Assembly (NCBI GenBank): GCA_027486655.1
Contig: JAIXOR010000036.1
Location: 1 to 34,089, forward strand
Reading direction: 5' to 3'
DNA: 34,089 nucleotides
DNA from: Verrucomicrobiaceae bacterium
Lineage (GTDB): Bacteria > Verrucomicrobiota > Verrucomicrobiia > Verrucomicrobiales > Akkermansiaceae
Numbering within the stretch: position 1 is the stretch's first letter; each line of letters opens with the position of its first letter. The notes under the pieces were generated by a model, which had not been told where the DNA came from, did no database searches, and saw nothing but the letters and a program-made list of their open reading frames with translations. Positions 11,401-19,477 of this stretch are shown here, one piece after another. Both the position numbers and the translations under genes were made by a program.

Positions 11401-11718
11401 GACTCGAACCACGACGGCGAAAACAACCTGCTCGAATTCGCCACCGGCCAGAATCCTAACAGCGCAGGCCGTGTCATGCAGAGCCTCGCCAAGAACGGCC
11501 ATTCCTTCGTATTCACCTACACCCGGAGCAAGGTGGCGATTGATGACGGATTCATCTTCACTGTCGAGTGGTCGGACACCTCTGCAGCCCCCTGGACCAC
11601 CGCCGCTTCTGATCCTCCAGTGGCACTCGGCACCCTCCAGGAGACCGTCCGCACGACCATTCCTGCAAGCCCCGCAGGCCGCCGCTTCGTCCGGTTACGG
11701 GTCGCTTCCCCTCCTTGA
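5398..11718 (+). CDS. Giant secreted PA14 / heparinase II/III-like polysaccharide lyase with PATR repeats
   Basis: I place the start at ATG 5398, which overlaps the upstream stop as ATGA and opens a signal peptide (MNLVRSAILYFLLSCVTVFA, then QSG); further upstream in the frame there is only read-through under the GH43-like gene. The product is 2106 residues. Order: PA14 (about 24-145), second PA14-like module (170-335), alpha/alpha-toroid lyase domain (350-615, with WYEGTDYG), heparinase II/III C-terminal beta-sheet domain (665-965, with H693 and H695 in SHGHLQSGTF), cadherin-like domain (963-1037), PATR repeats (1038-1580, e.g. LVLAGNNSYAGSTLINAGTL), PKD-like domain, DNRLRE domain (1680-1895), PKD-like domain and the C-terminal module (from about 1981). 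The family cleaves uronic-acid polysaccharides (alginate, heparin-like or related) by beta-elimination; the substrate here is unknown. PATR repeats inside a lyase are unusual, and there is no autotransporter barrel. Confidence 0.75.
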   Translation: MNLVRSAILYFLLSCVTVFAQSGTGLTGKYYDNADFTSLKTTRTDATLDFNWGSAIPSGTALTSADTFSVAWSGQIEPEFSELYTFYFSADDTGRLWINDELIVARSIYQSPIEMRGQIRLKAGHKVNIRVEYTENTGNTRAKLEWSSASLPRQLVPTNRLYPSTQVPNGGSVMREVWTGLSGSGIGGLTSDANYPNKPASREFLTSFECLAQNWEDNFGTRVTGFVRAPVSGSYTFAVSGDEVVELYLSTDASSANKSLIATSTAATAFRDFSASPSQQSTARTLVGGQVYYVELLHKENTGADHWSVGWKQPGDTTFSVIPGTALMMPGVDRSQPATADFFNTLCTEQPRLGVSRERFLWLKQMWESPLPSAAKTRAQSVINTANTDLTAAPDSGRHGRDRLQRLAVAWWLTGDTRYPEYAWTSIINHAMNNGDWGEPWKGVTNGVVAIGYDWFYPYWSSSRRTTMTNKMVAGFNGGWTNSYSNNIGVLINCGHLEAMLAVGLVNEAAAEGKIGSAISRLNPKVAEWNANAGAWYEGTDYGIFTKWGFGQAMPAMEMALGSTFGLSKITGVSSTAREPLTIASNNRQRFTFSDVGTGSHNATGWANWWARRYGAHEVYDFCRQVGSSALNALYVPETTIAPESTGMNPDTAYRGPADASGGNFCEVVTMRQNWTDPKATFVGGMGGTYESHGHLQSGTFQLSARGVKWFIDLSSENYDVANHNTTTPNPTGVDRWDYYRWRAEGHNCLVVNPTAGPDRIWNAPPAPLLNYQSAQNGQRSFAVWDLSDNISGVTKVQRGIQLFNNRKEVLVQDEIVTSSASTAWWYAHFQSTSTPPAISPDGSSVVLTSGTERLWGKIVSGGGVWTVRPASALIQTNNPPVADTPNNGKNKLAIQLTGVTNTTLAVWFVPLAPGENPPETLPTITPLSSWNLVGRNEAPLVQNGYATIVGGAAVDVNLRQFVTDDWTPATRLNFAVSNSIGGTVSLLPDGYTARFTPAPGFNGIQSFNFTATDEDGATSAPGTISISAAAVVSNWNNAAGGNWSSAGNWQENTAPAGGRGADIRFFSGQTVPAATLNIGNNIVGTFDANQLHFSGTGTATTVVNLAGNPLRLVRNGAVTPAITLSGATTGYRYNIANDITLDDDVTFNGSGSGTFVFNGAITGSGGITRNGTSSTLVLAGNNSYAGSTLINAGTLQIGNDGTTGSLGNGPVSIASGATLRFDRTGTVLVSNDITGAGRVIVNGVTSSDVVSLGGDNDFTGEVRVDNGSLRITDARQLGSGTKNIIAASTSAVLRIDGATGPVVFPPEFSVLTSNPNGAILNEAGDNEILGNLTLTSGAGSTRITVAAGSLAIHGIVTPNFTGRGLDLRGAGNGIIHGNLLDGAGANTLAGFSKNDAGTWTLNGNNAITCATTVSAGKLVINGSHASGAVSVASGATLAGRGSLTAATTVTGTLSPGDGIGTMNFGSSLSFGSASKLRWEAGSNSINADQALAAGALSVTSGAKIDVVLNSPGSMVNLLNSFWRSARTFPVVSGSGMTGTFALGTVTADAGGRPVSTYGSFAVQNTATGANLVWTPIPGFPIYNDPVVTITSPASQPVSVIDADHELRVTATSDSGPSAPILWSMVSGPEAVNFENPAAATARVRFTEAGTYVLRCTASNAGGSGSRDLTVEVAPVATELSLREGVDGALTPATFIRGDTTTWNSGARDQIIVGRNPGIFRSLLTFPVSAIPANAFITEATLDLTLCAAGSGSNLDPMNIHPLNVPFDEGTGDGLTATNGASTGADWQRRTYSPATSWTTAGTGPGTDYGAQILGTSEAFDPITTPAGTVIPFTATPAFAATVASRLAASSPVHLLVKGATDTTAASGFARIASEDHPTVDWRPRLNVSYHDHLAPIIDPGQAPAATVGTPVVLTGAITHGTGLGWSLVSGPGQVVITNPNPTGATMVFTRPGSHLLRFTGTNAHGESSRLLEIVATGTAMTELEIWRMQHFGSTADNDTADSNHDGENNLLEFATGQNPNSAGRVMQSLAKNGHSFVFTYTRSKVAIDDGFIFTVEWSDTSAAPWTTAASDPPVALGTLQETVRTTIPASPAGRRFVRLRVASPP

Positions 11719-11895
11719 AGCGTCCTTCATTCGACCCGGCCTTCCAAACCGGGCGAGTCGCAGGAATTGATTCGCGAAACGGGAAAACCAGGCTCCCCCC
11801 CTGTTAGCCCCCCCCGATTGGGTGACTCGAATTCCCCCATATCATTGGGTCGACTTCGCGATGGGGCAGTGGTTTCCTGATCGGATCATCCCGCA

Positions 11896-11916
11896 CTTGA
11901 AAAAACCCATTTCAAG
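11896..11916. promoter_or_regulatory. Perfect 7-bp dyad upstream of the GH74 gene (candidate operator)
   Basis: CTTGAAA (11896-11902) and TTTCAAG (11910-11916) are exact inverted repeats separated by 7 bases, 38 bases before the chosen GH74 start. There is no T-tract, so a terminator is unlikely. The arm and spacer lengths suit a dimeric regulator, but no regulator is identified. Confidence 0.35.
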
Positions 11917-11954
11917 ATCACAGCGGCCTTAAAAAAACCGTGTCCTGCCACCGC

Positions 11955-14900
11955 ATGTCCATGCGTCTTCCCATCCTCCCCGCGCTGATCGCTGCGCTCG
12001 CCATCGGCCCATTGCAGCCGGTGGTCTCCCAGACCTATTCCTGGAAGACCGTGGAGATCGGAGGCGGTGGTTTCGTCACGGGCACCGTGTTTCACCCAAA
12101 CGAAGCCGGGCTCGTCTATGCCCGCACGGACGTCGGCGGTGCCTACCGGCTCGACCCCGCCAGCCAGCGCTGGATCGCCCTCAATGATGACATCGGAGGT
12201 TTGAACAACGAGTTCCAGCATCTCGGCGTGCTGAGCATCGGCCTCGACCCCGGGGATCCAAACCGGGTTTATCTGGCAACCGGTCAATACGCCGGCACGG
12301 AGTCTTGGAAACTGGCTTCACGCATCTACCGATCCACGGACCGCGGAGCCACCTGGACCTACACCACCCCGGGCTTCAAAATGGCGGGCAATGGCGAGGG
12401 CCGGGGCACCGGCGAACGGATCGCGGTCGACCCTGTCAACGGAGCCAACCTGCTCGTCGGAACCAGCAACGCGGGAATCTGGCGCAGCACGGACCATGGT
12501 GCCACGTGGACGAGGCTCACCTCCTTTGCCCCGGTCTCCTGCAATTACCTGATCTACGCCCCAACGTCCCATCACAACCCCGGGCCTAACAGACGCGTTT
12601 ACGCAGCCACCGGAACCAGCGGGACCCAGAGTTTCTGGCGCTCCGATGACAATGGCGGCAGTTGGGTGGAAATGGCGGGGCACCCGGGAAGCACCGCCGG
12701 CGCGGACATGATGTCGCTTCAAGGTTCATTCGGCGCGGACGGCGTCTTTTATTCCACATGGGCGAACGCCACGGGTCCGGCAAACTACGCGAGCCGCTTC
12801 GGAGTGTGGAAACTTTCCGCCGATGCCACGACATGGACATCGATCCTGCCGCCCACCGGGCAGGGATTCTTTTCCGGCATCAGCGCGGATCCACGGGTGC
12901 CCGGACACGTGGTGGTCAGCACGCTGCTGCGGTGGTGGCCCGGCGATGAGATCTACCGCTCTACCGATGGCGGCTCCACCTGGACCGCGGCCCTGCGCAG
13001 CGGCACCCGTTCGCCCGGCAACTCGCCGTGGTCCTCCAATGTGGGTGCGCACTGGATCACCGATGTCGACATCGATCCCTTCAACTCCGAGCGGGCGATT
13101 TTCAACAACGGGTTCGGCCTCATCCAGACCACCAATCTATCAGCCACAGGCACCTCGCGGTTGTGGACCTTTTTCAGCGATGGTCTGGAGGAACTGGTTC
13201 CCCTTGCCTTGCTCAGCCCTACTGCCGGACCACCTCTGGTAAGCGTCGTCGGCGACTACACCGGATTCCGCCACGATCGTCTCGACCGCTCCCCGCTGCG
13301 CGGCTCGCACCAACCCGGGGTGGGATCCACCGGGGTCGTCAGCGGCGCGGACCTCGCTCCGGAGAAAATGATCCGGCAGAACTCATCCTCGACCTACCGC
13401 TCGTCGGATGGAGGTGCAAGCTGGTCCACCTTTCCATCCACTCCCGCCCCCATCATCAACGGGCACAACCGGGTGATTTTCTCCGCGGACGGTCAACGGC
13501 TCCTTTGGTGCCCGCCGAACTCTCCCGCCTATGTGTCGACCGACCAAGGCGCGACCTGGTCCCCCTCCGCCACCGGCGCCTCGCTGGTCAGCGGCAGTGG
13601 ACTTCCCAGCGTCTCCGTGCTCGCAGGCGCAGCCGGTCAGCCGGGCAGCACAAACGCCACCGGCGGTGACGCGCGTTTCCAGTCTCCCTCGGCGATCGCC
13701 CTTGATACCTCCGGAGTCCGCTACATCGCAGACACCTCCAACCACCTCATCCGCCGGGTCGTGGCCAATGGCGGAGTCAACACCCTGGCTGGCGGAGCCG
13801 GCTTGCCGGGAAGCACCAATGCGACCGGCACCGCAGCCCGATTCAATGCCCCGTCCGGCATTGCCGTGGATTCTAACAGGAACGTCTTCGTCTCCGACTT
13901 GGGGAACCACACCATCCGCAAAATCACCTCATCCGGCGTGGTGACCACCCTTGCGGGCAATCCGGGCGTTCCGGGATCTGCGGACGGCACGGGAGCATCG
14001 GCCACCTTTTCATCACCCGGCCAACTGACCCTTGCACCGAATGGTGACCTGATTGTTTGCGACACCGGCAACCACACGCTTCGCAGGATTTCCCCGTCCG
14101 GGACGGTCACCACCTTTGCGGGCAGCCCCGGGTCGGCAGGAACGACCGATGCCACCGGCACCGCAGCCCGCTTCAACAGCCCCGGCGGAGTGGTATTCAA
14201 TGCGGCCGGGGAACTATTCGTTGCAGACAGTGGAAACCATTCGATCCGCCGGATCAGCGCCACCGGAGTCACCAGCACCTTCGCCGGCACCTCCGGCACC
14301 CCGGGATCCGCAGACGGCACAGGCACTTCCGCACGCTTCAACCAGCCCGGATCGATCACCATCAACAGCGCCGGAACCCTTCTGGTCGCGGATACCGGCA
14401 ATCACACCATCCGCTCGATCAACCCTGCCGGTCTGGTCACCACCATTTCCGGAAGCGCAGGAAGCCCGGGTTCCACCAACGGCACCGGTACGGCCGCACG
14501 TTTCCTCAGCCCGCGAGGCATCGTTTCCACTCCGGATGGGTTCAACGTCTACGTGGCGGATACCGGCAATCACACCATCCGCCGCACCGTCACTCACAAC
14601 ACACTCATCCCGCTTGCCGACCGCGTGGACGGCAACCGGTTCCACCTCTGGGACGCCACGCTCCGACGCCTGCTCACCAGCACCGACGGTGGAACCTCCT
14701 TCGGCATATCCTCCAGTGGCTTGAGCAGCACCTTCGCCCAGTTCCGGACCGTGCCGGGGCACGCAGGACACCTGTGGGTCCGGGCCGGAGCCAACGGACT
14801 CCATCGCAGCACCGACTCCGGTGCCACATTCACCAAAATCAGCACGGTTGCCGATGTCTATCAGTTCGACTTCGGCAAGGCCAAACCCGGCGCCACTCAC

Positions 14901-17900
14901 CCATCGATCTTCATCTGGGGAAAAATCGGCACCACCAACGGATTCTTCCGCAGCGATGACATCGGTGCCACCTGGACGCGCATCAATGACGACCAGCACA
15001 ACTTCGGTTACCAGAATGACATCGCCGGAGACCCGAGGGTTCATGGCCGCGTCTATCTCGCGACCAGCGGCCGCGGCGTGGTCGTCGGGGAAATCGCCAA
15101 CGCGCCGGCACCGGCATCGCAGGCATCCTCGATGGTTTACGACGACGCCCCCTCGCCTGCATGGACGAATGCCAGCCCGGCCGGCACGGACATCACCTCC
15201 ACCAATCCAGTCAGGCGCGGCACTCGGGCGATTGCCATACCGTCAGGAACCGGGAAGGGCGCGGCGTTTCAAGGGGCGCCTCGCTCGACCTCAGGCTTGG
15301 CGGCGCTCGCATTCTGGATACACGGCGGTTCCGGCGGTCCCCCGCCCATTCAGGTCGGCGGTTCACGCGGTGGCATATCGCTGGAGGCAAGCCCCGTCGG
15401 GATTCCAGCGACGAGTGGTTGGCAACGCGTGCTCGTTCCGCTCGCCGACCTCGGCCTTGCCCGCATCGACGACCTCACGGGACTCCGGATCGAAAGCCGG
15501 ACCCTGAACGGGATCTCCCCGGCTGCGTTCTCGCTGGACGATATCGAATTGGTAGGTGACGACGATTACAATCAGGGAACCCCAACCGCAGAGATCACCC
15601 TTTCCGGGTTGAGCGCCGTTTACGACGGCAATGCAAAAGCCGTGTCAGCCACCACCCAGCCTTCCGGGCTGGCGGTCACCGTGACCTACAATGGCGCGAC
15701 CTCGCCTCCGGTCGATGCGGGCACCTATCAGGTCATCGCCACGATCAACGACGCTGCGGTTTCCGGCTCGGCCACCGGCACGCTTGTCATCGCCAAAGCC
15801 CCCGCGCAGATCCGTCTTGAAAACCTCGCCCACACAGCGGACGGGAGCCCCAAGAGCGCGACGTTTGTCACCACCCCGAATGGCCTGAGCGCCACCCTCA
15901 CCTACAACGGATCGTCGTCCGCCCCCATTCTCGCAGGGACTTACACGGTGGCCGCAGTCATCAATTCACCGAATCACGAGGGCTCTGCAAGCGGATCGCT
16001 GATCATCCGCCAGCCAGCCCTCAGCCCCACCGGCATTGGAGCCTGGGCCTCCAACATTGCGGGCAAAGTCACGGCATCCCCCTCATCGCCATCGAGTCCG
16101 CTGCTGGTGCCGAACGACACCAGCGATCCCTTCAGCACGAACACGCTCCATGGCTCCTTCAGCCCGATCACCCTGGTCAACGAAGGCGATCGCATCACCC
16201 TCAACGGCAACCTCCAACTGAGCGCACCCGCCGTAGGCGGTCAGGGAAACTGGTTCAGGTTCGGTCTCTTCGACAACCGGAATCAGGCTCCTTCCATCGC
16301 CACCGGTTGGCTTGGATGCGCCGGCATGGGCAACTCGCTTTACGAACGCACCGGAGATACGGGACTTTTCTCGACAGGCACCGGTGCCACCCAGCGTTCA
16401 CCCGATGCAAACCCCGCACCGGTCAGTTCCACCTCGCCCTCGGGAAATCCACCGCTGTCCTTCGAGGTCACCGCCACCCGGACCGCAACCGGGGTGCTCA
16501 TCACCCACCGCATCCAGCGCACGGACACCAACGCCGTGCTGATGGCCTACAGCTTCACCGATGCCACGCCTAACAACAATGGCATCCTCACCGGGCCAGT
16601 CACCACATCGTCAGGATACCGTCCAACTTACAACACCGCCGGTTTCGCGTTCTCCCGCAACTACATCGGATCCGGCGGAGCGACCGCGCAATTCTCCAAT
16701 GTCTCGGTGTCCTTCACTCCCGGAGTGACCGCGTCGCCCCAATACATCAGCTTCCCGGCCTTGGGCGATCGGGCGTTCAACTCCGCCCCGTTCGATCCGG
16801 GTGCCACCGCCAGTTCGGGCCTGCCGGTCGCCTACACCATCCTCTCCGGACCCGCCACCCTGAACGGCGGGCTGGTGAACCCCACCGGAGTCGGGCTGGT
16901 CACGATCCGCGCCACGCAGACAGGAAACACCGGCTTTCTTCCCGCGGAAGATGTCATCCGAACCTTCGCACTCACCAAGGCCCCGGCAACCATCACGTTG
17001 AACGGGCTCTCGACGACCTACATCGGAACCCCCCGCGAAGTGACGGCCACCACCTCCCCCGCTTCCTTGAACGTTCTGCTCGCCTACGGCGGCACATCCA
17101 CTCCGCCGACCGCAGCGGGAACCTATCAGGTTTCGGCGGTGATTGACGATCCGTTCTATCAGGGAGAAACCACCGCCTCCCTGGTGATTGCCAAGGCCTC
17201 TCAATCCATCAACCTGCCCGCCATTTCCGCACGGGTGTTCGGAGATCCTCCGTTCACTCCGCAGGCCAGCGCGGGCTCCGGTCTTCCTGTATCGATCGAG
17301 GTCGTATCCGGACCGGCATCCGCATCCGGCAATGCAATCAGCCTTGTCGGTGCTGGCACCGTGGTTCTGCGCGCCACCCAAACGGGCGATGCCAACCATC
17401 TTCCGGCCGCACCCGTCGAGCGATCCTTCGAGGTCGGGAAAGCCGCCGCAAGCGTCACCATCCAAGGACTCAGCGCCTCCTTCGATGGACAGCCGAAGAG
17501 CGTCACCGTCACCACCCAGCCAGCCGGGCTGGAGGTCGCCGTCACCTACAACGGCTCAACCACCCCGCCTTCGGCAGCGGGAAGCCATGCGGTCCAGGCC
17601 ACCGTAATTTCGCAGGACTATCAGGGAAGCGCCAGCGCATCGCTCGTCATCGGACCGCGCGTGGTCAGCCGCGATCTTTCGGGGTGGATCACGACGGCCT
17701 CATCGATGAATGGAGCGGACAGCTCCAGCCCGCATTGGAATCCCTCCAACCTCGCCAACGGACTCTCCGGAACCGCCCACGCGTTCTTCCCAAGCATCCA
17801 GCTTTCGCAAGCCGGGGACTCCATCCAACTCACAGGCACCGTGGCCATCGAAGCCACCGGCAACAATCCGAAGCTCTTCAACAACAAGGGCCTCTGGTTT

Positions 17901-19271
17901 CGCTTCGGACTGTTCCGCAATCCCACGCCCGTCCTGCTCCCGTCCGACAACATCAGCAACTGGCTCGGATACTGCGGCATGGCCAATGCCACTCCCGTCG
18001 TTTACGAGCGCACCGGTTCCGGAAACTACGCCTCATCCATCACCGGGGCCAGCTCCCGCACGCCACAGGTCGTCCCCGCGGGCTCCAACTTCAACTCGAC
18101 CCAGAACAGCGTCACCCTCGCCTTCACGGAAACCATCACGCGAACCGCCACCGGAGTCGACGTTTCCTATCAGATGACCAACACCGCCACCGGGGCGAAG
18201 GTCATGGACTTCACCTTCTACGACACCACGCCCTCCAACCACGGGCTGCTCACCGGCAGCCAGAACAGCCCGCTCGATCCCGTTTTCAGCCCATCCTTCA
18301 GCGCTGCGGGTTTCGGCTTCAGCGGTGAATACATCAACGGTTCGGACACTTCCGCCAGGTTCTCACAGGTGAGGGTTACCCACAGCTCAGGCAATGGCGG
18401 CGTCCCGCAAACCATCACGTTCCCATCCATTGCGGACCGGACTTATGCCGATCCGCCGTTCGCACCATCAGCCACCAGCAGCTCCAGCCTGCCCGTGGCA
18501 ATCCAGGTGGTCTCCGGACCTGCCACGATCGATGGCGGCATGGTCGCTCTAACAGGCACTGGCGAGGTCGTCCTGCGCGCCACCCAGGCCGGGGACTTCA
18601 TCCATTTGCCAGCGCTGCCGGTCGAGCGCAGCTTCCAAATCGGCAAGGCCCCCGCCGCGATCGCCCTCGGCAACCTCCTCCATACCCACGACGGCCTTGC
18701 GAAAACCGCCACGGCAAGCACCCAGCCGCCCGGTCTCACTGTCGAGCTGCGTTACAACGGAACGCAGAGCGCCCCTCACGAGCCGGGACTTCATGAAGTG
18801 AGCGCCACCGTTGTGGATGACCGCTACACGGCTTCCACTTCGGGAATTCTCGAAATCCGGCAAGCCTCCGCACTCGCGCTCTGGCGCAGCACCCATTTCG
18901 GGACGGATGCGAACTCAGGCAACGCATCCAACAACGCAGACCCGGATCACGACGGACTCACCAACCTGGCTGAGTTCGCACTCGGTCTGGATCCCGCAGC
19001 GCCATCCACCGCGCCGGTTTCCATCTCGCTGGCCAGCGGCTGGATCGAGGTCACTTTCACCCGCCTCAAACAAGCCGTGCCAGAGGTCCAGTACGACACC
19101 GAGTGGAGCGACCAACCGGGCAACGGAACCTGGAGCACGGATGGCGTCGTCGAAGTGATGCCTGCCCTTGCCGACGACGGCGTCCGGGAAACCATCCGAA
19201 CCCGCGTGCCTGCCGGATCCGGCAAACGTTTCGTCCGCATCCGTATGAGCACTGCAGGTCCCACGCCTTGA
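11955..19271 (+). CDS. GH74 xyloglucanase-like protein with an inserted NHL propeller and MBG-type repeats
   Basis: Start ATG 11955 (or 11961; GTG 11940 is also open) gives a signal peptide and 2438 residues. The body opens YSWKTVEIGGGGFVTG, the GH74 signature. D59 (YARTDVGGAYR) and D434 (LVSVVGDYTGF) match the catalytic Asp pair of Clostridium thermocellum Xgh74A (D70/D480, aligned from memory). A WW pair (LLRWWPGDEIYRST) and the GH74 ending GDPRVHGRVYLATSGRG (about 1030-1048) are present. Between ATWSPS (about 540) and PLADRVDGNRFHLWD (about 885) lie six NHL repeats (553-878, e.g. VADTGNHTIR). After GH74 come a CBM-like sandwich (1055-1200), five MBG-like domains (1213-1281, 1284-1351, 1677-1745, 1832-1899, 2233-2300), two copies of a roughly 240-residue beta-rich module (1355-1592, 1904-2147), three FPxxxDRxxxxxPF Ig-like domains, and the shared C-terminal module. 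Predicted to hydrolyse the xyloglucan backbone outside the cell. Confidence 0.88.
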   Translation: MSMRLPILPALIAALAIGPLQPVVSQTYSWKTVEIGGGGFVTGTVFHPNEAGLVYARTDVGGAYRLDPASQRWIALNDDIGGLNNEFQHLGVLSIGLDPGDPNRVYLATGQYAGTESWKLASRIYRSTDRGATWTYTTPGFKMAGNGEGRGTGERIAVDPVNGANLLVGTSNAGIWRSTDHGATWTRLTSFAPVSCNYLIYAPTSHHNPGPNRRVYAATGTSGTQSFWRSDDNGGSWVEMAGHPGSTAGADMMSLQGSFGADGVFYSTWANATGPANYASRFGVWKLSADATTWTSILPPTGQGFFSGISADPRVPGHVVVSTLLRWWPGDEIYRSTDGGSTWTAALRSGTRSPGNSPWSSNVGAHWITDVDIDPFNSERAIFNNGFGLIQTTNLSATGTSRLWTFFSDGLEELVPLALLSPTAGPPLVSVVGDYTGFRHDRLDRSPLRGSHQPGVGSTGVVSGADLAPEKMIRQNSSSTYRSSDGGASWSTFPSTPAPIINGHNRVIFSADGQRLLWCPPNSPAYVSTDQGATWSPSATGASLVSGSGLPSVSVLAGAAGQPGSTNATGGDARFQSPSAIALDTSGVRYIADTSNHLIRRVVANGGVNTLAGGAGLPGSTNATGTAARFNAPSGIAVDSNRNVFVSDLGNHTIRKITSSGVVTTLAGNPGVPGSADGTGASATFSSPGQLTLAPNGDLIVCDTGNHTLRRISPSGTVTTFAGSPGSAGTTDATGTAARFNSPGGVVFNAAGELFVADSGNHSIRRISATGVTSTFAGTSGTPGSADGTGTSARFNQPGSITINSAGTLLVADTGNHTIRSINPAGLVTTISGSAGSPGSTNGTGTAARFLSPRGIVSTPDGFNVYVADTGNHTIRRTVTHNTLIPLADRVDGNRFHLWDATLRRLLTSTDGGTSFGISSSGLSSTFAQFRTVPGHAGHLWVRAGANGLHRSTDSGATFTKISTVADVYQFDFGKAKPGATHPSIFIWGKIGTTNGFFRSDDIGATWTRINDDQHNFGYQNDIAGDPRVHGRVYLATSGRGVVVGEIANAPAPASQASSMVYDDAPSPAWTNASPAGTDITSTNPVRRGTRAIAIPSGTGKGAAFQGAPRSTSGLAALAFWIHGGSGGPPPIQVGGSRGGISLEASPVGIPATSGWQRVLVPLADLGLARIDDLTGLRIESRTLNGISPAAFSLDDIELVGDDDYNQGTPTAEITLSGLSAVYDGNAKAVSATTQPSGLAVTVTYNGATSPPVDAGTYQVIATINDAAVSGSATGTLVIAKAPAQIRLENLAHTADGSPKSATFVTTPNGLSATLTYNGSSSAPILAGTYTVAAVINSPNHEGSASGSLIIRQPALSPTGIGAWASNIAGKVTASPSSPSSPLLVPNDTSDPFSTNTLHGSFSPITLVNEGDRITLNGNLQLSAPAVGGQGNWFRFGLFDNRNQAPSIATGWLGCAGMGNSLYERTGDTGLFSTGTGATQRSPDANPAPVSSTSPSGNPPLSFEVTATRTATGVLITHRIQRTDTNAVLMAYSFTDATPNNNGILTGPVTTSSGYRPTYNTAGFAFSRNYIGSGGATAQFSNVSVSFTPGVTASPQYISFPALGDRAFNSAPFDPGATASSGLPVAYTILSGPATLNGGLVNPTGVGLVTIRATQTGNTGFLPAEDVIRTFALTKAPATITLNGLSTTYIGTPREVTATTSPASLNVLLAYGGTSTPPTAAGTYQVSAVIDDPFYQGETTASLVIAKASQSINLPAISARVFGDPPFTPQASAGSGLPVSIEVVSGPASASGNAISLVGAGTVVLRATQTGDANHLPAAPVERSFEVGKAAASVTIQGLSASFDGQPKSVTVTTQPAGLEVAVTYNGSTTPPSAAGSHAVQATVISQDYQGSASASLVIGPRVVSRDLSGWITTASSMNGADSSSPHWNPSNLANGLSGTAHAFFPSIQLSQAGDSIQLTGTVAIEATGNNPKLFNNKGLWFRFGLFRNPTPVLLPSDNISNWLGYCGMANATPVVYERTGSGNYASSITGASSRTPQVVPAGSNFNSTQNSVTLAFTETITRTATGVDVSYQMTNTATGAKVMDFTFYDTTPSNHGLLTGSQNSPLDPVFSPSFSAAGFGFSGEYINGSDTSARFSQVRVTHSSGNGGVPQTITFPSIADRTYADPPFAPSATSSSSLPVAIQVVSGPATIDGGMVALTGTGEVVLRATQAGDFIHLPALPVERSFQIGKAPAAIALGNLLHTHDGLAKTATASTQPPGLTVELRYNGTQSAPHEPGLHEVSATVVDDRYTASTSGILEIRQASALALWRSTHFGTDANSGNASNNADPDHDGLTNLAEFALGLDPAAPSTAPVSISLASGWIEVTFTRLKQAVPEVQYDTEWSDQPGNGTWSTDGVVEVMPALADDGVRETIRTRVPAGSGKRFVRIRMSTAGPTP
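14388..14582 (+). repeat. 27-bp exact direct repeat within the NHL-coding region
   Basis: Bases 14388-14414 and 14556-14582 are identical over 27 bases (beginning GCGGATACCGGC, ending CACCATCCGC). They are 168 bases (56 codons) apart, which equals one NHL blade, and encode ADTGNHTIR in two successive blades. This identity suggests recent blade duplication or gene conversion. Confidence 0.85.
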
Positions 19272-19477
19272 TGCGATTTCACAGATTTTGTGCGCAATTC
19301 CACCTGTAAAGCCCGTGGCCGCGCGGATACCCTTCAACTTTCGAGCGGTCTCCAACCATGGCCGATTTCCCATCACATGCATTCCATGATTCCCGACGAG
19401 CGACATCAGGGAATGCGACACGTCTTTCCGCCCTCCGGCGCCTTGGCACTCTTCATTTTGGGTTTTGGGGAGCCTCC

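Noticed and set aside
11735..11753. CCCGG/CCGGG hairpin after the lyase gene as a terminator
   Set aside because: The stem is only 5 bp and there is no T-tract.
11817..11850. Direct repeat ATTGGGT (11817-11823, 11844-11850) as paired regulator sites
   Set aside because: Only 7 bases match and the flanks diverge; it could easily be chance.
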